A stretch of DNA of 64,000 nucleotides from Nemertoderma westbladi. Lineage: Eukaryota > Xenacoelomorpha > Nemertodermatida > Nemertodermatidae. Numbering within the stretch: the stretch's first letter is position 1; each line of letters begins with the position of its first letter. The notes beneath the pieces are model-generated. The model searched no databases. It was not told the DNA's origin and saw nothing but the letters and a program-made list of their open reading frames with translations. Made by a program: the position numbers and the translations under genes. The DNA is taken from positions 41,304-105,303 of the forward strand of contig JAUCBJ010006625.1 of assembly GCA_032718475.1 (NCBI GenBank), written 5' to 3'. Below are positions 21,879 to 33,000 of this stretch, in pieces.

Positions 21879-22724
21879 GGGACGTTAGTGCCCGCGAGAC
21901 ATCAGTGCCCGCGGGCACTAAAGTCTCAGTACCTTTAGTGCCCGCGGTCACGTAGTCGCATTATCGCGGGCACTAATGTCCCATGGGACGTTAGTGCGCG
22001 CGAGACGTTAGTGCCCGCGAGACATTAGTGCCCGCGAGACATTAGTGCCCGCGAGACATTAGTGCCCGCGAGACATTAGTGTCCGAGAGATTTTAGTGCC
22101 CGCCTAGTGACTTAATCAGTATATTTAATAAATACTGGAGGCGGGAAATTTCCCGCTTCTTTAGTTCCTGCTGATGCAAACGAGTCGTTACTTTCTTCAA
22201 ACTTCTAAGGTAATTTCCAGTCTTTAGTTCCCGCATCTCGTTATTTAACATTTTAATTTCAACTTGGATATTTTATCATTTAAAAAATAGATTAACCTCA
22301 GTTAGACATAGTAGCATTTATATTATTTGGTTTTGCGGTAAAGTTTTCAAGGAATGAGGATTAAGCAACAGCGTTTGATATTATGAATATATTTTAGTAA
22401 TTAATTAATGATTTCAAGAAAAATACTCAGTCGACTGTCTGACATTTTGTCGACGAGTTAAAAGAAAAGTAGTACTTTTAGTTAATTAAATTAGGGAATT
22501 AATTAAATTAGTGTATGTTAATGGACGACTTTGGTTGAATGATAAGTAAGAAGAAATACGGATTGCCTTATACTAACTTCCAAATACAATGCGGGCACTA
22601 ATGACTCGCGGGCACTAACGTCTCACTTGCAGACATGGTTCCCGGGCACTAATGACTCGCGGGCACTAAAGTCCTGAGACATTAGTGTCCGCGGGCACTA
22701 ACGTCGCGCGGGCACTAACGTCCC
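21879..22724. mobile_element. Element bounded by inverted arrays of 17-bp units
   Basis: The left end starts GGGACGTTAGTGCCCGCG (21879) and continues as tandem units ATTAGTGCCCGCGAGAC to about 22105. The right end, in opposite orientation, spans 22590-22724 (GGGCACTAACGTC repeated, ending CGTCCC). Between them are about 480 bp of AT-rich non-coding DNA. The arrangement looks like a non-autonomous DNA element with array-type terminal inverted repeats. No matching TSD is visible at these exact limits, so the ends may lie slightly further out. Confidence 0.6.
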
Positions 22725-22768
22725 CCAATCAGCGGGAGTAATTCCCGCCCTCTCAATGATCGAATGTG

Positions 22769-23134
22769 ATATATGCGTTTCCTTGTCAATTAGACTGCGG
22801 AGTCTACTTATGCGAAACGGCGCGAGAATTCGAAGACAGGCTCTAGGAACACATTAAAGCATACAATGGATCGAATAAGTCAGCGAATGGATCTTCTTTC
22901 AAAGACCACCGCGAACACACTCCAAACTTCAACAACTCACTGATTCTCGATATTGAGAATAACCGCCTAGTACGGTTAATTAAAGAAACTGCTTACATAC
23001 GTTTAGTGTCAGCTCATTTCGATATTATCGTCTCGGCTTATGATATATCACTTGACCGGTCCGATTCATCTTTTTTGCCAGATATTTGGTTACCAATTAT
23101 TCAAAATTTACAAATTCCCAAAATCAATTTTTAA
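22769..23134 (+). pseudogene. Penelope-like element fragment: GIY-YIG endonuclease end
   Basis: In one frame, with a single TAG at 22844-22846, the sequence reads VIYAFPCQLDCGVYLCETAR, then EFEDRL, the stop, and EHIKAYNG. This matches the Penelope-like pattern IPC..CG..YIGET.R....R..EH seen at the C-terminal GIY-YIG nuclease. It continues through RLIKETAYIRL (compare REA-type helices) to DIWLPII and a stop at 23132-23134. The nuclease nicks target DNA during retrotransposition. The catalytic Gly-Ile-Tyr and YIG motifs are changed here (VIYAF and VYLCE). No RT domain of this element lies upstream, so it is a short remnant. It is present only in segment B. Confidence 0.7.
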
Positions 23135-23371
23135 TTTGTATACGCACACTTTGTATATTTGCCTGTGTGTCGGATGAAATTGTCTGCTGTTTGTCTATAT
23201 ACAATCCTATATCTAATTATTGAGATTTATATTTATTGTTTATTTTGTCCTACATCTTATTAGATTCTACGTTTACTAACATATTTGCTTAAGAGTCGGT
23301 GTCGATTTAATTGTCCGATAATAATTTGCCTGTGATTAATATTAAATATTAGATTCTAGATTTATATTTAA
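23135..23371 (+). other. Probable 3' UTR of the Penelope-like remnant, partly duplicated
   Basis: AT-rich sequence following the GIY-YIG stop. The phrase GTTTACTAACATATTTGC and GAGTCGGTGTCGATTTAATT (23270-23315) recurs at 24976-25020, so a tandem tail repeat existed before the piggyBac-like element inserted between the copies. The second copy runs on to CTGCTTGAAGGCCTGTAA near 25164-25181. Confidence 0.55.
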
Positions 23372-24969
23372 CCCTATTAGTACCGGGCTATAAAATGTTG
23401 CACAAATACCGGGGGGGGGGGGGTCATATTGACCCCCCCTCTAAAATCGCCAAATTTAACGAAAACGTCTGATTTTTTGTTTGTGCGTAGATTTCACTAG
23501 TCTGAATCCGATCGAAAAAAAAAATTTCGAAAAAAGTATTAGGGTGGCTATTTTGCAGCACCAAAATTACAAGTAGTGAACAATTTTCATAAAATTTGAA
23601 AGTTACAATTTTCGGCTAATTGTTTTTCAATACAGGTTTTCTGGTACGTAAAATTCATTGGAAAATATTTAAAAATAATCTGATTAGTATAAATGGCTGT
23701 TTTAGTCCTCTACGTAGGCAAAAAATGAAAAAAAACAAGTAACCAGCAGTTTTCAGCTTGAACACAAAATTTTTAATTCGTTAAAATACGATGCTATAAA
23801 TTTAAGTTTTTAGGTTTTCTGGGGCGCTGATTCTAATGGAATAGATTTCTAATTTGCCAGATCATTGCTAATGGTATTTTTCGGCGTAATATGGCAAATT
23901 TTCGTGCTAGCACCAAATTTCGTACCCATCACCAAAAAAGTACAAGTTTAAGATGTTCAGTGCAGTTTTTATTGATTCCATCGAAGTCAGAACACACATA
24001 AACCCGTATAACGCAAGAAACAAGATGATACTATCTATTGATAAATTTGCTTATTTTCGAAAATTTGGTGCTGGCACAACAATTTTTACCCACCGGCGAA
24101 AAATACAAGTTTGAAAACCCTTATTCAATTTTTACTTATTCCATTGAATTCAGAACCCTCCTCACAAACCCGTATAACGCACGAAACAAGATGAGACATT
24201 CAATTGATATATTTGATGATTTTCAAAATTTGGTGCTAGCACCATAATATTTTGCATCCACTTATGGAAAATAGAAGTTTGAGATGTCTAGTTATATAAT
24301 TATTTATTCCATTGAATTCTGAACCGCCATAAACCTCTGAAACGCGAGAAATAAGTTGTCACAAGCAATTGAACTATTTAATGGATTTTCAAAATTTCGT
24401 GCTGGCACAAAAATTTGCACACAGCACCGAAAAATACAAGTTTGATACGCCTGGTGCAACTCATATATATTCCACGAAACGAGAACTCCAAAAAACCCCT
24501 ATTGCACAAAAAACAGGTTCAAACAATCAATTTACAAAATTGACATATTTCAAAATTTGGTGCTGGCACAAAAATTGGCACAAAATTGACATATTTCAAA
24601 ATTTGGTGCTGGCACAAAAATTGGCACCCGCCGAAAAAAACAACTTTGAAATTATTATATTTATTTATATGAATTCCATCTAATTGTAAATACCAAAAAA
24701 CCGGTGTAAATCAAAAATAGAGATGTTACAAATCATATTTAATGAAATGTAATTTTCAAAAAACGCCTCAAAAAAAAGTAGGGTTAAAAATGGTGCTATA
24801 ACTCGAAAACTTTCCAATATTTTTGAAAACCGTTTTCACTATTAGGAAGACAATAGATGTTTAGGAAAAGTCCTAAAATTTCAGATTCCCCACTGCGTTC
24901 GTTTCAGAGCTATAACAAAAAACAACGGGGGTGGGAGGGTCATATTGATTCCCCCCGGGTTTAATAGGG
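23372..24969. mobile_element. 1.6-kb piggyBac-like non-autonomous element
   Basis: It is flanked by TTAA at 23368-23371 and 24970-24973. Ends are CCCTATTAGTACCGGG on the left and, inverted, CCCTATTAAACCCGGG on the right, about 13 of 16 identical. A TTAA target plus ends beginning CCCT is the hallmark of piggyBac. Both ends continue into a G/C tract and TCATATTGA motifs (23424-23440 and 24940-24950, inverted). There is no transposase; the interior is a roughly 164-bp tandem repeat. Confidence 0.85.
23890..24640 (+). repeat. 164-bp tandem repeat inside the piggyBac-like element
   Basis: The landmark TTTGGTGCTGGCAC (variants GTGCTAGCAC, a perfect palindrome) occurs near 23904, 24067, 24232, 24399 and 24559, giving a period of 160-167 bp. 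Units also share TATTCCATTGAATTCAGAAC and AAACCCGTATAACGC. A 47-bp piece at about 24535-24582 is duplicated at 24583-24630. ORFs across it are incidental. Confidence 0.8.
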
Positions 24970-24973
24970 TTAA

Positions 24974-25282
24974 TGTTTACTAACATGTTTGCTTGTGAGT
25001 CGGTGTCGACTTAATTGTCCGTTTATTTGCCTGTGTGTCAGATGTAATTGTCTACTGTACGTGTGTACGTCTGTAATTAATTTTATGTCTAATATTTGAG
25101 ATTTATATTCAATATATAATTTTTGGTGCTACATCTAACATCATGGGTTTACTATCTTACCTGCTTGAAGGCCTGTAATTATGTTTAATGGTTAATTTTT
25201 GTCCTACACCGTTCTTTGGGCTCTTTATTAGTTGATTAATTGGTATAATCTTTAGTACCTCATTTTCGCGGTTTATTCAAAA
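24974..25282. other. Second Penelope-like tail copy and flank
   Basis: Continuation of the tail repeat described at 23135-23371, then the region shared with A from about 25185. No coding signal. Confidence 0.5.
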
Positions 25283-25447
25283 TAATTGGCTCTAATTAGT
25301 CTGCCTATCGTGCTACTGCTGTAATATCGTAATTTTGATTGTACTTACCTGAAGAAGGTAGAAAACTGTATTAGAGGCAGAAAACTTGTAACGCTCTTTT
25401 TACCTTTTGTTTGCGGGAGTCTGCCTTTCCCTATATCATCTTTCTAA
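25283..25447 (-). repeat. Right arm of the long inverted repeat (segment B)
   Basis: Nearly identical to 6683-6846 and inverse of 21716-21851. Confidence 0.8.
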
Positions 25448-26963
25448 GTATGTATGTAGTTTTTCTCAAAAATTGTAACATTACGAAATGATTGTGGGGC
25501 GAGCGACGAAAGTAAGCGAGCTTAGCATACAGGTACCACTAACTCAATCGGTGTGTGTGTTGTTCTGTCGTTCTGTTGATCTGTTGTGTCCAATTTTAAA
25601 CGTATAATAACTCAGCCAAATGTTAATGAAATCTATCCAAACTTGGTACACATGTTGTTTGGCAAAAGTTTAGAAATTTTCCAAGTTGAATTTCCGTGTG
25701 GCCTTCGAGAAGCTAAGATAATAGCAATTAATTAGTTAATTAAGTTGATTACGGTAAAAACTGCACTTTCAACCTGCCTGTTAAAGGAAATTAATTATTT
25801 TACAGTATAAGATTTAAATAATTATACTTAAAAATTATACAGATGTAATCCCTATACCCCATTCTATTATAGTTTTCAATTAGTTCAAGTGATTTGCTTT
25901 AATAAATGTGTCTTTAATTGATCTAAACGTAATTAAAGCGACACAATTATTGAGTACAAATTTAATCCTGCCCATTATTGGTCAACATAGTCTCTGCGGG
26001 GGTGTAGAGCTGCTAGCTGGCTGGGAGATGTTGGTGTAGCCTTACCAGAGGGGAATTGTACTGTAATAGGCAGTCAGTAGTATTGCTATACAAACCTAGA
26101 CATAACTCCAACCATACCCTGCCTGTATTTCAATTCCTATTGACTCTATACTATAAATGTTGTATTACTTACTATCTCAGGTGACAGAAGATATAATGAC
26201 ATAAATACCCATGGCTGTTGTAGGCTTATATCTGAAATAGTTTATTCCGCAATATATTTGTCTGGTTATTTTTTAATTGAATTTTTGCAAAGTAGTAAAA
26301 TTAATGTTCTTAAAAATAATATTATTATTTTATATGTAACCTAGGAAATTATCTATATTTTTTCGCTGCAGCTTTAAGAGTGTACATTGATTTAATATTA
26401 TTTCAATACCCATATTACTACTACATCGGCATACGATGCGTTGGCGTTGTATCAGAATCTCCACATAGATGTATCAGCAGTTACTCGCACAGTTTCGAAA
26501 CTTCGCATAGTTATAACTGTATAAAGATCGTCAGTCTTGGTTTAGGAGAAATATTTTAATGCAAAACAGGACGAGCGCAACGAGGCATATAATGAAGACG
26601 AGTACTGCGTAGACTATATTCCTATTAACCATACCTGGCTTCGCCTATTGAAGGCACCAGTAGTTATAAAGATCGTCCGTAAGTCTGCGTTTAGGAAGTA
26701 TGTTTAAATACAAAACAGGACGAGCACAACGACGTTTATAATAATGAAGACGAGTACTGCCTACTGCGTTGATTATATTCTTATAAACCATACCTGGCTT
26801 CGCCTATTGAAGGCATCGGTTATAAAGTACTCGTGGGTGGGAAGGGTGGGGGGGGGGGGGGGGGGGTGCAGATTAAAAGGGGTGAACACGTACTGTCCCC
26901 CTTTCTTTGATTGATTGGTGGTTTGGGTAAATTTCTCAAAACCTGATTTTGTGATACAGTCGC
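25448..26963. other. Non-coding block shared with segment A
   Basis: Matches 6847-8348. It contains the 150-bp tandem duplication (26516-26825) and a G19 run at 26848-26866. I see no gene. Confidence 0.6.
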
Positions 26964-26988
26964 TCAATTTTAATCTTATAGATGAACT

Positions 26989-27443
26989 TGTAGTGCATGC
27001 CGAATAGTCAAGGAAGCTTAGAAATAATTTAATCACAAAATCAAATTTAGTATTTTCATAAAATTGTTAGTCGAGACATTTTACCTATCTTTCTACAAAG
27101 CAAAACACCTTATTTATTTACTTAAGATACAGCATGTTGATTTCATGTGCAAAACAGATGTAGTCTCAATAATAGCCCTTATACAGTAGATGTCAATTAA
27201 ACAGATATTTATCATAGTGACATCTCACATGTCTGCTGCAAGAAACCACTAACACTAGCTTGCTTAAATACTGCATGTAACTTTCATTAAGAGAGAGAGA
27301 GAGAAAGAGAAATAGAATAGATTTAATTACCGGTAAAGTTATATTTGGAGACCGTAATAATAAGTGGAAAATATAGACATTAAAAACCAGAACCAAAACT
27401 ATATTATTTTCATCATAACAAAGACAACGTCCAAACCTTTACA
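26989..27443 (+). repeat. 5' LTR
   Basis: Direct repeat of 31625-32076. It has a GA-rich microsatellite at 27290-27310 that is one GA unit longer than in the 3' LTR. A primer-binding-like sequence TTGGTGACCCGGATC follows at once (27444-27458). Confidence 0.95.
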
Positions 27444-27544
27444 TTGGTGACCCGGATCTTGGACCTTATTACTACTACCTTCAACTCCAGATGGGAAAAA
27501 CTCTCTCGAAACTCAGTTACTGATTACCTCTTATCGAATACATC

Positions 27545-28402
27545 ATGGATGGTGACGGCGAAAATGTTGGTAACGCTGTAAACGTCGCTCGCGTTTCCGT
27601 TAAACCCCCGGTGTTCTTCCGTTCTAACCCCAGCGTTTGGTTCAGAATGTGGGAATCCCACTTTACATTAGCCAACATTACAAGCGAGGTAACCAAATTT
27701 CACCACGTTATGGCGAATTTGCCAGAAGATGTCGCTTTAAACATTTCCACGGACATTCAATCATATGACGATATTAAATCTACCATTCTCCAACTCTATC
27801 AGAAATCGAAAACTGAATTATTGGAGGAAGCCCTTGGACAGGTAACTTTAGACGGCCAAAAGCCCTCCTTAGTGTATCTGCGTATAAAAAGAAAATTACG
27901 AGAATGTAACTTAACGGCGGATGACGACCTAGTTCGGCACAAACTCTTACAAGCACTTCCAGTGTCGGTGCGTTCTGCTTTGATTGCTCATCAGGGTCTA
28001 CCACCCGAAGATTTCGCAACACTGGCGGACACCATCCTCCAATTTACAAGTGGAATCCCTCAACCAAGTACTTCATATGATGTCGCCAGAGTTCAACACC
28101 CAAACTATGTTAATACCAGTGGTGATGTTTACAGAGGTGTTAGCAACACTTACAGAGCAAGAGCACCCTACCCTGTCACTTCTACCTCAAAAGTCGGAGC
28201 TATATTCCCGTTCAGCGAAGGGCAACGTCCAAAAATCTGCCGATACCATGTATATTATGGAACAAAAGCGAATACATGCACGCCATGGTGTCTTTGGCCG
28301 GGAGAAAAACCGCGTCGAATGCAACCATCTTCCCGACCAAACTCACGCCCTGCATCGCGCTCGACATCTCCTTCCCCTGATACCCAGGGGCAGGAAAACT
28401 AA
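27545..28402 (+). CDS. gag: Gag of the Ty3/gypsy element, 285 aa
   Basis: Starts at an ATG about 100 bases after the primer site. The N-terminal part ([19 protein letters not shown], residues 18-37) resembles the DUF7041 gag domain of invertebrate gypsy elements. The middle is helical (to about residue 170). A Cys/His cluster [18 protein letters not shown] (residues 232-249; C-x2-H-x9-C-x3-C) could bind RNA. A Ser/Arg/Pro-rich tail follows. It would form the particle and package RNA. Pol overlaps its end in the -1 frame. Confidence 0.9.
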   Translation: MDGDGENVGNAVNVARVSVKPPVFFRSNPSVWFRMWESHFTLANITSEVTKFHHVMANLPEDVALNISTDIQSYDDIKSTILQLYQKSKTELLEEALGQVTLDGQKPSLVYLRIKRKLRECNLTADDDLVRHKLLQALPVSVRSALIAHQGLPPEDFATLADTILQFTSGIPQPSTSYDVARVQHPNYVNTSGDVYRGVSNTYRARAPYPVTSTSKVGAIFPFSEGQRPKICRYHVYYGTKANTCTPWCLWPGEKPRRMQPSSRPNSRPASRSTSPSPDTQGQEN

Positions 28403-31400
28403 CTGCCCTCAGAACATTTGCTGCTAGTTCTGAGGGAGCTGCCGTTTTCAAATTAACCGCAGCAATAAACCACATAAACAACAGCCACCAATCCTTATCT
28501 TTTCTTATAGACACCGGCTCACAAGTATCCATACTAAAACCTTCCTCGTTTATTAGAAGCTTACTATGGGACAATACTGATGCAAAACTCACGGCAATTT
28601 CAGGCAATAACATACATGTCCATGGAAAAGTTCATGTCCGAATTAATTTCCTCCGACGAGAATTTCCGTGGATATTTTATGTTGCCGACGTTGAAGAAAA
28701 CATTTTGGGATTGGATTTCTTATCAAATTATGACATGCTATTGGACTGCAAAAATAAACTAATCGTGGATAATTATACAAAACTGAAATGCAATCTCAAT
28801 CCAACAACATCGAAAAGTCTATCTATATTCAAAGTGGAAATCGACCACCCTGATTCAACATTATCCAGTCTTTTCAAAGAACATTCTAAGTTATTTGATT
28901 ATGATATTATTCATACCGACACACCTCCACACAATACTGTGCATCGAATTATCACCAACCAATGCCAACCCACATACGCAAAGCCACGTCAACTTAGTGG
29001 GACCAAACTACTAATTGCTCAACAAGTTTTCGCGGATATGCGTTCTCGTGGTATAATACGCCCTTCAAGTAGTCCCTGGGCGTCACCATTACATATGGTA
29101 CCAAAGGTGGGGAGTACTGATAATTGGCGTCCATGTGGAGACTATAGAGCTTTGAACCGCATTACACAAAGTGATAAATATCCGCTGCCGCACATACAGC
29201 ATTTTAATAGCAAACTGAAAGGTTCGACAGTTTTCAGCTCCATTGATCTCGTTAAAGCATATCATCAAATTCCTGTGGCAGAGGAAGATATTCCAAAGAC
29301 AGCTATTACAACCCCTTTTGGTCTCTTTGAATTTTTACGGATGCCCTATGGTCTTAAAAACGCTGCACAAACTTTTCAAAGGGATATACATGAAGTACTC
29401 GGAGATTTGGAATTTGTATTTCCTTTTCTCGATGATATTATGATACACTCTAAGGATATATCAACTCATTACATTCACCTAAGAAAGGTATTTGAACGTT
29501 TAACTCAGCACAACCTGCAAATAAACTTTGCCAAGTGCCAATGGGTACAACCATCAATCTTATTTCTTGGATTCTTAGTGACGGCCGACGGTATTTTACC
29601 TCCACCTAAACGAGTTAAATCCCTTGTCGATATGCCAGAACCACGTAGCTATACTGAGTTGCGACGGGTTCTGGGAATGTTTGGATTCTATCGACGACAC
29701 ATACCTTATTTCAGTCAGATTGTAGCACCCCTTCAATCTCTCTTAAACAAAACTCAACCACTGAAACGTAAACAACCACAACGAAACTTCAATGAAGGTG
29801 AATGGACATCGGAACACAAAGAAACTTTCCAGAAGTTGAAAAACTCGTTATCTAACGCAGTTTTATTATATCATCCTTCATCAGAGGATTGTAAGCTGAT
29901 TCTAACCACTGATGCTTCAAAGGACGCTATCGCAGCTTCTCTTCACGAAGTAATATCAGAAGAAGAATCAGTCCCCATTGCATTTTACTCTCGACGATTA
30001 ACACCAAATGAAACCTCATGGTCAACCTTTGATCGAGAATTACTTGCGGCATATCAAGCTACAGTGCACTTCCGCAGTAACTTAGAAGGCCGACAGGTTA
30101 CTATATTCACAGACCACAAACCACTTACGTCTGCATTCAACAAACCATCGAGCATTTCTCCTAGACAAAACCGCCAGCTTTCATTCCTTTCTGAATACAT
30201 TGACTCCATTGAATACATTGCAGGAGAAAGTAACATAGTCGCTGATACTTTATCACGTCAAATCGCTTCAATTAGTATTGATTCTTTTGGATTGGAAGAT
30301 ATTGCCTCTCAACAGTCAGCCAATTTAATCCTTCCTGAAGAGCATTCGCTAAATATTAAAACATTTCCATTAGCAAATGGTAAAGTTATTAAGTGCGACG
30401 TAACTACTGCATACCCTAGACCCATCCTACCGGATTCATGTAGACGAACAGTATTTAACGAACTACACAACATGTCACATCCAGGAATTAAATCGACCAT
30501 ACGTATAATAACTGATCGTTATATTTGGCCAAATGCTAAACGCGACATAGTGGAATGGTGTAAATTGTGCACATCTTGTCAAGCAAGTAAAGTAATACAA
30601 CACACAAAAACACCCCTAACACCATTTCCTTTGGCACCACGTTTTACACATATCCATTCAGATATCATTGGTCCACTAGACATGGGTGAGCACCAATATC
30701 GACACGTAGTAACGTTCATAGATCGACACACTGGGTGGGTAGAAGCAGAGCCAGTTACGTCAATCACAGCTGTTGCCACAGCGACTGCATTTATAAAAGT
30801 CTGGTTTTCTCGATTTGGAGTGCCCCTTTACCTCACAACAGATCGCGGTGGTCAATTTGAATCTGAATTACTAGCTGAACTCTCTAAGCTGATTGGTTTC
30901 CACCGTATGCGTACCACATCTTACCACCCCCAGAGTAACGGAAAAATAGAACGATTCCATAAAGTTTTAAAGGCTGCACTCAAAGCACGGAAATCAGATT
31001 GGTTAGAGTCCTTACCAATAGTTATTTTCAGTCACAGAATAACGCCATCTAGCGTTACTAATGTATCTCCATTTGAATTGGTAACGGGAACACAGCCGTT
31101 GTTGCCAGCTTGTTTACTAACTACTAAAGATACAACTTTTAATTATGACTTTGTAAAGACACTTCACAAGCATATAACGGAAATAGGATTTGCTGTAGAC
31201 AGTAAAGCTCCTGATTACCAAGAGAGCAACCCAAAGTTGAAAACATACTTACCACCACAATTAAAGACTTGTGACAAAGTTTTCGTTAGAATCGATCGGG
31301 TCCGCAAACCATTAGAAGCGCCTTACCAAGGACCATTTACAGTTCTCAGCAGAACGGATAAACATTTCTGTATCGAAACTCTTAGAGGAGAACAACGAAT

Positions 31401-31584
31401 ATCAATCGACCGCTTAAAACCTTGTTATACCGGTAACGTTAATAAGAAACCCCCTCCAACCAAGAAACTAAAACCTCATAAGATATTACATAGTAAAACT
31501 AACAAAGAAAATAACTCACAATCTCAACCGCGAAACATCATTACTACTAGAAGCGGAAAGCGAGTACATTTCTTTGACTCTTAG
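28381..31584 (+). CDS. pol: Pol of the Ty3/gypsy element (PR-RT-RNaseH-IN), about 1067 codons
   Basis: The frame opens after a stop at 28378-28380 and overlaps gag by 22 bases in the -1 frame; no canonical slippery heptamer is evident, so how pol is expressed is unclear. In order: aspartic protease LIDTGSQVS (DTG at 28510); reverse transcriptase with [14 protein letters not shown] and FLDD (29425-29436) as catalytic Asp pair; RNase H with TTDASKDA (about 29908) and FTDHKPL; integrase zinc domain H-x-H...CKLCTSC (about 30460-30580); integrase core with [15 protein letters not shown] and NGKIERF supplying D, D and E (30660-30955); and a C-terminal GPFTVL block with RLKPCY. All key residues are present. 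It makes cDNA and inserts it. Confidence 0.95.
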   Translation, partial: YPGAGKLTALRTFAASSEGAAVFKLTAAINHINNSHQSLSFLIDTGSQVSILKPSSFIRSLLWDNTDAKLTAISGNNIHVHGKVHVRINFLRREFPWIFYVADVEENILGLDFLSNYDMLLDCKNKLIVDNYTKLKCNLNPTTSKSLSIFKVEIDHPDSTLSSLFKEHSKLFDYDIIHTDTPPHNTVHRIITNQCQPTYAKPRQLSGTKLLIAQQVFADMRSRGIIRPSSSPWASPLHMVPKVGSTDNWRPCGDYRALNRITQSDKYPLPHIQHFNSKLKGSTVFSSIDLVKAYHQIPVAEEDIPKTAITTPFGLFEFLRMPYGLKNAAQTFQRDIHEVLGDLEFVFPFLDDIMIHSKDISTHYIHLRKVFERLTQHNLQINFAKCQWVQPSILFLGFLVTADGILPPPKRVKSLVDMPEPRSYTELRRVLGMFGFYRRHIPYFSQIVAPLQSLLNKTQPLKRKQPQRNFNEGEWTSEHKETFQKLKNSLSNAVLLYHPSSEDCKLILTTDASKDAIAASLHEVISEEESVPIAFYSRRLTPNETSWSTFDRELLAAYQATVHFRSNLEGRQVTIFTDHKPLTSAFNKPSSISPRQNRQLSFLSEYIDSIEYIAGESNIVADTLSRQIASISIDSFGLEDIASQQSANLILPEEHSLNIKTFPLANGKVIKCDVTTAYPRPILPDSCRRTVFNELHNMSHPGIKSTIRIITDRYIWPNAKRDIVEWCKLCTSCQASKVIQHTKTPLTPFPLAPRFTHIHSDIIGPLDMGEHQYRHVVTFIDRHTGWVEAEPVTSITAVATATAFIKVWFSRFGVPLYLTTDRGGQFESELLAELSKLIGFHRMRTTSYHPQSNGKIERFHKVLKAALKARKSDWLESLPIVIFSHRITPSSVTNVSPFELVTGTQPLLPACLLTTKDTTFNYDFVKTLHKHITEIGFAVDSKAPDYQESNPKLKTYLPPQLKTCDKVFVRIDRVRKPLEAPYQGPFTVLSRTDKHFCIETLRGEQRISIDRLKPCYTGNVNKKPPPTKKLKPHKILHSKTNKENNSQSQPRNIITTRSGKRVHFFDS

Positions 31585-31610
31585 TTTTAGTTATTCTTAT
31601 TCCATAACTT

Positions 31611-31624
31611 AATGGGGGGAGATG
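31611..31624 (+). promoter_or_regulatory. Polypurine tract
   Basis: AATGGGGGGAGATG lies directly before the 3' LTR, the normal place and composition for priming plus-strand DNA. Confidence 0.8.
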
Positions 31625-32076
31625 TGTAGTGCATGCCGAATAGTCAAGGAAGCTTAGAAATAATTTAATCACAAAATCAAATTTAGTATTTTCATAAAAT
31701 TGTTAGTCGAGACATTTTACCTATCTTTCTACAAAGCAAAACACCTTATTTATTTACTTAAGATACAGCATGTTGATTTCATGTGCAAAACAGATGTAGT
31801 CTCAATAATAGCCCTTATACAGTAGATGTCAATTAAACAGATATTTATCAGAGTGACATCTCACATGTCTGCTGCAAGAAACCACTAACACTAGCTTGCT
31901 TAAATACTGCATGTAACTTTCATTAAGAGAGAGAGAGAAAGAGAAATAGAATAGATTTAATTACCGGTAAAGTTATATTTGGAGACCGTAATAATTAGTT
32001 GAAAGTTAGACATTAAAAACCAGAACCAAAACTATATTATTTTCATCATAACAAAGACAACGTCCAAACCTTTACA
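31625..32076 (+). repeat. 3' LTR
   Basis: Direct repeat of the 5' LTR, followed by the second AACT of the TSD. Confidence 0.95.
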
Positions 32077-32109
32077 AACTTACGTGCCCGGGTCACCGGT
32101 GGAAACATA

Positions 32110-32645
32110 TCAATGGGGGAGGAGGTTGAGACTGATCTATTATCGAATGACCGAGAGAAAATTTAGTTGCCAATATTTCAGCCACTATATTATAGATTGC
32201 AAAACAAACAATAATATAAATACAGGCCTTCATCAGGGCATACGGAGATTACTCACAAATGTAAAAAACTAGACTACTGTCAACCAGCTACCGGTACTAC
32301 TTACTACAATACTACTGCTACTGTCTGACTGCACCACTGTATGTATGTATATGTATATATATGTATGTATACAGTGGTGCAGTCAGATGTATGTATATGT
32401 ATATATATGTATGTATACAGTGGTGCAGTCAGACAGTAGCAGTAGTATTGTAGTAAGTAGTACCGGTAGCTGGTTGACAGTAGTCTAGTTTTTTACATTT
32501 GTGAGTAATCTCCGTATGCCCTGATGAAGGCCTGTATTTATATTATTGTTTGTTTTGCCATCTATAATATAGTGGCTGAAATATTGGCAACTAAATTTTC
32601 TCTCGGTCATTCGATAATAGATCAGTCTCAACCTCCCCCCATTGA
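32110..32645. repeat. 537-bp near-perfect palindrome (foldback element)
   Basis: Left arm 32110 to about 32345, right arm about 32385 to 32645. The arms differ only by a small indel near the tips (GGGGGAGGAGG versus GGGGGGAGG) and one base (AGATTGC versus AGATGGC). The centre carries TATG-rich sequence duplicated once. The wider insertion (26977-32645, including the nested gypsy) is bounded by a 13-bp duplication TCAATTTTAATCT at 26964-26976 and 32646-32658; segment A has the single site (8349-8361, one mismatch). Each arm holds CTGATGAAGGCC followed about 40 bases later by GGCTGAAA, resembling Penelope-like tails. A transcript would fold into one long hairpin. Confidence 0.85.
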
Positions 32646-32658
32646 TCAATTTTAATCT

Positions 32659-33000
32659 GTATCTGATAACTGAGCCTCGTCCTGCACGATGGCCCCACGA
32701 ACGTGTATATATATTATAAGTGATATAAACTGCACAAATTAAATTAGTTGCTGTATAAATAAATGTAAAAATGACATAAATTATGTTATAAAAGGGTTAG
32801 CTTATGTTTATGGTGGCGTTTGGAGCCATGTTAATAGTTTATAGCTACTGGTTATTATTAATAGCTACCGGTAGGTAATGCAGTAGGCCTATCTGGCTGC
32901 CAGGCAATTAATTATAAATGCCACCTATTGTTTAAGTGGTAACCAATGACGCCGTAACTTTACATCTCGCCGTCATCGGTTATCACATAACACCTTTTAC
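32659..33000. other. Non-coding block shared with segment A
   Basis: Matches 8362-8699. AT-rich, no ORF. Confidence 0.55.

Larger units (their letters stand above)
26989..32076 (+). mobile_element. Near-intact Ty3/gypsy LTR retrotransposon
   Basis: 5088 bp with LTRs of 455 bp (26989-27443) and 452 bp (31625-32076), both starting TGTAGTGCATGCC and ending TTTACA. The 4-bp TSD AACT is at 26985-26988 and 32077-32080. The LTRs differ by one GA indel and a handful of substitutions, so insertion is recent. Order is LTR, gag, pol (PR-RT-RH-IN), LTR; there is no env-like ORF. Domain order with integrase last defines Ty3/gypsy. Both reading frames are uninterrupted, so it may be competent. It sits inside the left end of the foldback element that ends at 32645. 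Confidence 0.95.

Noticed and set aside
28381-28402. Programmed -1 frameshift site in the gypsy element
   Set aside because: The overlap is in the right frame, but no X-XXY-YYZ heptamer fits the gag codons. The mechanism is left open.
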